From positions 744,001 to 808,000 of the forward strand of contig NZ_JANHMQ010000002.1 in NCBI RefSeq assembly GCF_024609325.1: a stretch of 64,000 nucleotides of DNA. Reading direction: 5' to 3'. The DNA comes from Geothrix fuzhouensis. GTDB lineage: Bacteria > Acidobacteriota > Holophagae > Holophagales > Holophagaceae. Positions 63,451 through 64,000 of this stretch are shown one piece after another; positions within the stretch are counted from its first letter, which is position 1, and each line of letters opens with the position of its first letter. Below the pieces are notes generated by a model. The model did no database searches and was not told where the DNA came from. It saw nothing but the letters and a program-made list of their open reading frames with translations. Both the position numbers and the translations under genes were made by a program.

Positions 63451-64000
63451 GGACGTCCTCCGGGTGTGGGTTTCATTCGCCGGGCACAGAAGGCCTGCAC
63501 CTTGGCGCGGGCCGAGGCGGCCTGGGAACGAACGGTGACGGGGCGGACCCCCAGGATGCGGGCCGCTTCTTCCGTGGAGAGGCCTTCCAGGTCGCGCAGC
63601 ACGAGAGCCGCGCGTTCGGCCGGGGGAAGCGCGGCCACGGCCTGCCGGACCAGGGTGCGGCGTTGGTGGAACAGAACGGCCTCCTCAGCGCCCATGGGCA
63701 CGGCATCCCCCTCAAGCGTTTCCAGGGACTCCACTGGCGCGGGCGCGGGGCCCCGCTTCCGGGCGAGGTCACAGCAGACGTTCACAGCGATGCGGATCAG
63801 CCAGGCCTCGAAGCGCTCGCCCAGCCGGAAGGAATTCAGGGACCGGAACACGCGCAGGTAGGTCTCCTGGGCGGCATCCTCGGCCAGGTGCCGGTCCCCG
63901 AGCATCCGCCAGGCCAGGGCCAGGATCCGGCCTTCTGTGCGGGCCATCAGGTCCTCGAACGCCTCGACTTCGCCCGAGCGGATGCGCCGGACCAAGTGCT
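63447..64000 (-). CDS. ECF RNA polymerase sigma factor, 5' end outside the window
   Basis: The visible part (about 184 residues) covers the sigma-2 region, with EDAAQETYLRVFRSL, and the sigma-4 region, with LPPAERAALVLRDLEGLSTEEAARILG. The frame is open to the window edge (a TTG at 63995 is only the first possible start inside), so the true N-terminus probably lies beyond. It heads the sigma/anti-sigma/secreted-protein operon. Target promoters cannot be identified from this window. Confidence 0.9.
   Translation of the reverse strand, partial: HLVRRIRSGEVEAFEDLMARTEGRILALAWRMLGDRHLAEDAAQETYLRVFRSLNSFRLGERFEAWLIRIAVNVCCDLARKRGPAPAPVESLETLEGDAVPMGAEEAVLFHQRRTLVRQAVAALPPAERAALVLRDLEGLSTEEAARILGVRPVTVRSQAASARAKVQAFCARRMKPTPGGRP

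Overview
The window is high-GC (mostly mid-60s by eye) chromosomal DNA from a Gram-negative bacterium, shown by lpxB, a TonB/ExbD pair and an outer-membrane barrel candidate. Protein content and style (LmbE-type deacetylase with an SSS symporter, fused E1 dehydrogenase, Lys/Ala-rich secreted proteins) suggest an acidobacterium of the Holophaga/Geothrix type. That placement is an inference from recall, not a search. There are no rRNA genes, no CRISPR array and no recognisable transposase or prophage. One tRNA, the initiator tRNA-fMet, lies at 27.3-27.4 kb.

Layout. 0.3-3 kb: pseudouridine synthase, PerM-type permease and pgsA on the minus strand. 3.1-5.7 kb: ferrous-iron operon feoA-feoB plus a small Cys-rich partner. 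5.9-8.4 kb: two-subunit molybdenum hydroxylase. 8.5-11.6 kb: radical SAM protein, then nfeD with a slipin. 12-16.3 kb: three overlapping genes for a secreted LmbE-type deacetylase, a 38-residue membrane peptide and a sodium:solute symporter. 16.4-19.9 kb: SRAP-domain DNA-protein crosslink protein, an unknown, and lemA with two TPM-domain genes. 20-24.3 kb: PBP1A and a divergent AsmA-like/GT51 fusion. 24.5-30.6 kb: rtcB, alpha/beta hydrolase, tRNA-fMet, M1 peptidase, an unknown. 30.7-34.2 kb: pyrF, a membrane protein, pnuC, and a B12-binding radical SAM protein. 34.3-42.5 kb: purL, three Lys/Ala-rich secreted proteins, an amidase, araC-type regulator, purQ-purS. 42.5-48.9 kb: alkyltransferase-like protein, DUF2203, lpxB operon, a lower-GC lipoprotein pair, thioredoxin-like, reductase and cupin proteins. 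49-54.7 kb: several unknown secreted proteins, tonB-exbD, and a metallo-hydrolase. 54.8-64 kb: E1 dehydrogenase, GAF/degenerate-GGDEF protein, NFU, Dph6-like ligase plus SDR protein, inositol monophosphatase, and an ECF sigma/anti-sigma/secreted-protein operon that runs off the window.

Most genes are housekeeping or conserved and sit in short operons joined by ATGA overlaps. The least explained material is intergenic. Two copies (27-231 and 43141-43360) of a roughly 210-base element share terminal inverted repeats and a conserved multi-hairpin fold, with a compensated length change in one stem. Six or more other inverted repeats, mostly at gene 3' ends, have arms tiled from short words of about 8-11 bases, with a different word in each element. 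Smaller oddities are a 12-codon echo of the nfu 3' end, a tRNA-like relic beside tRNA-fMet, and three evenly spaced A/T words upstream of the araC-type gene.
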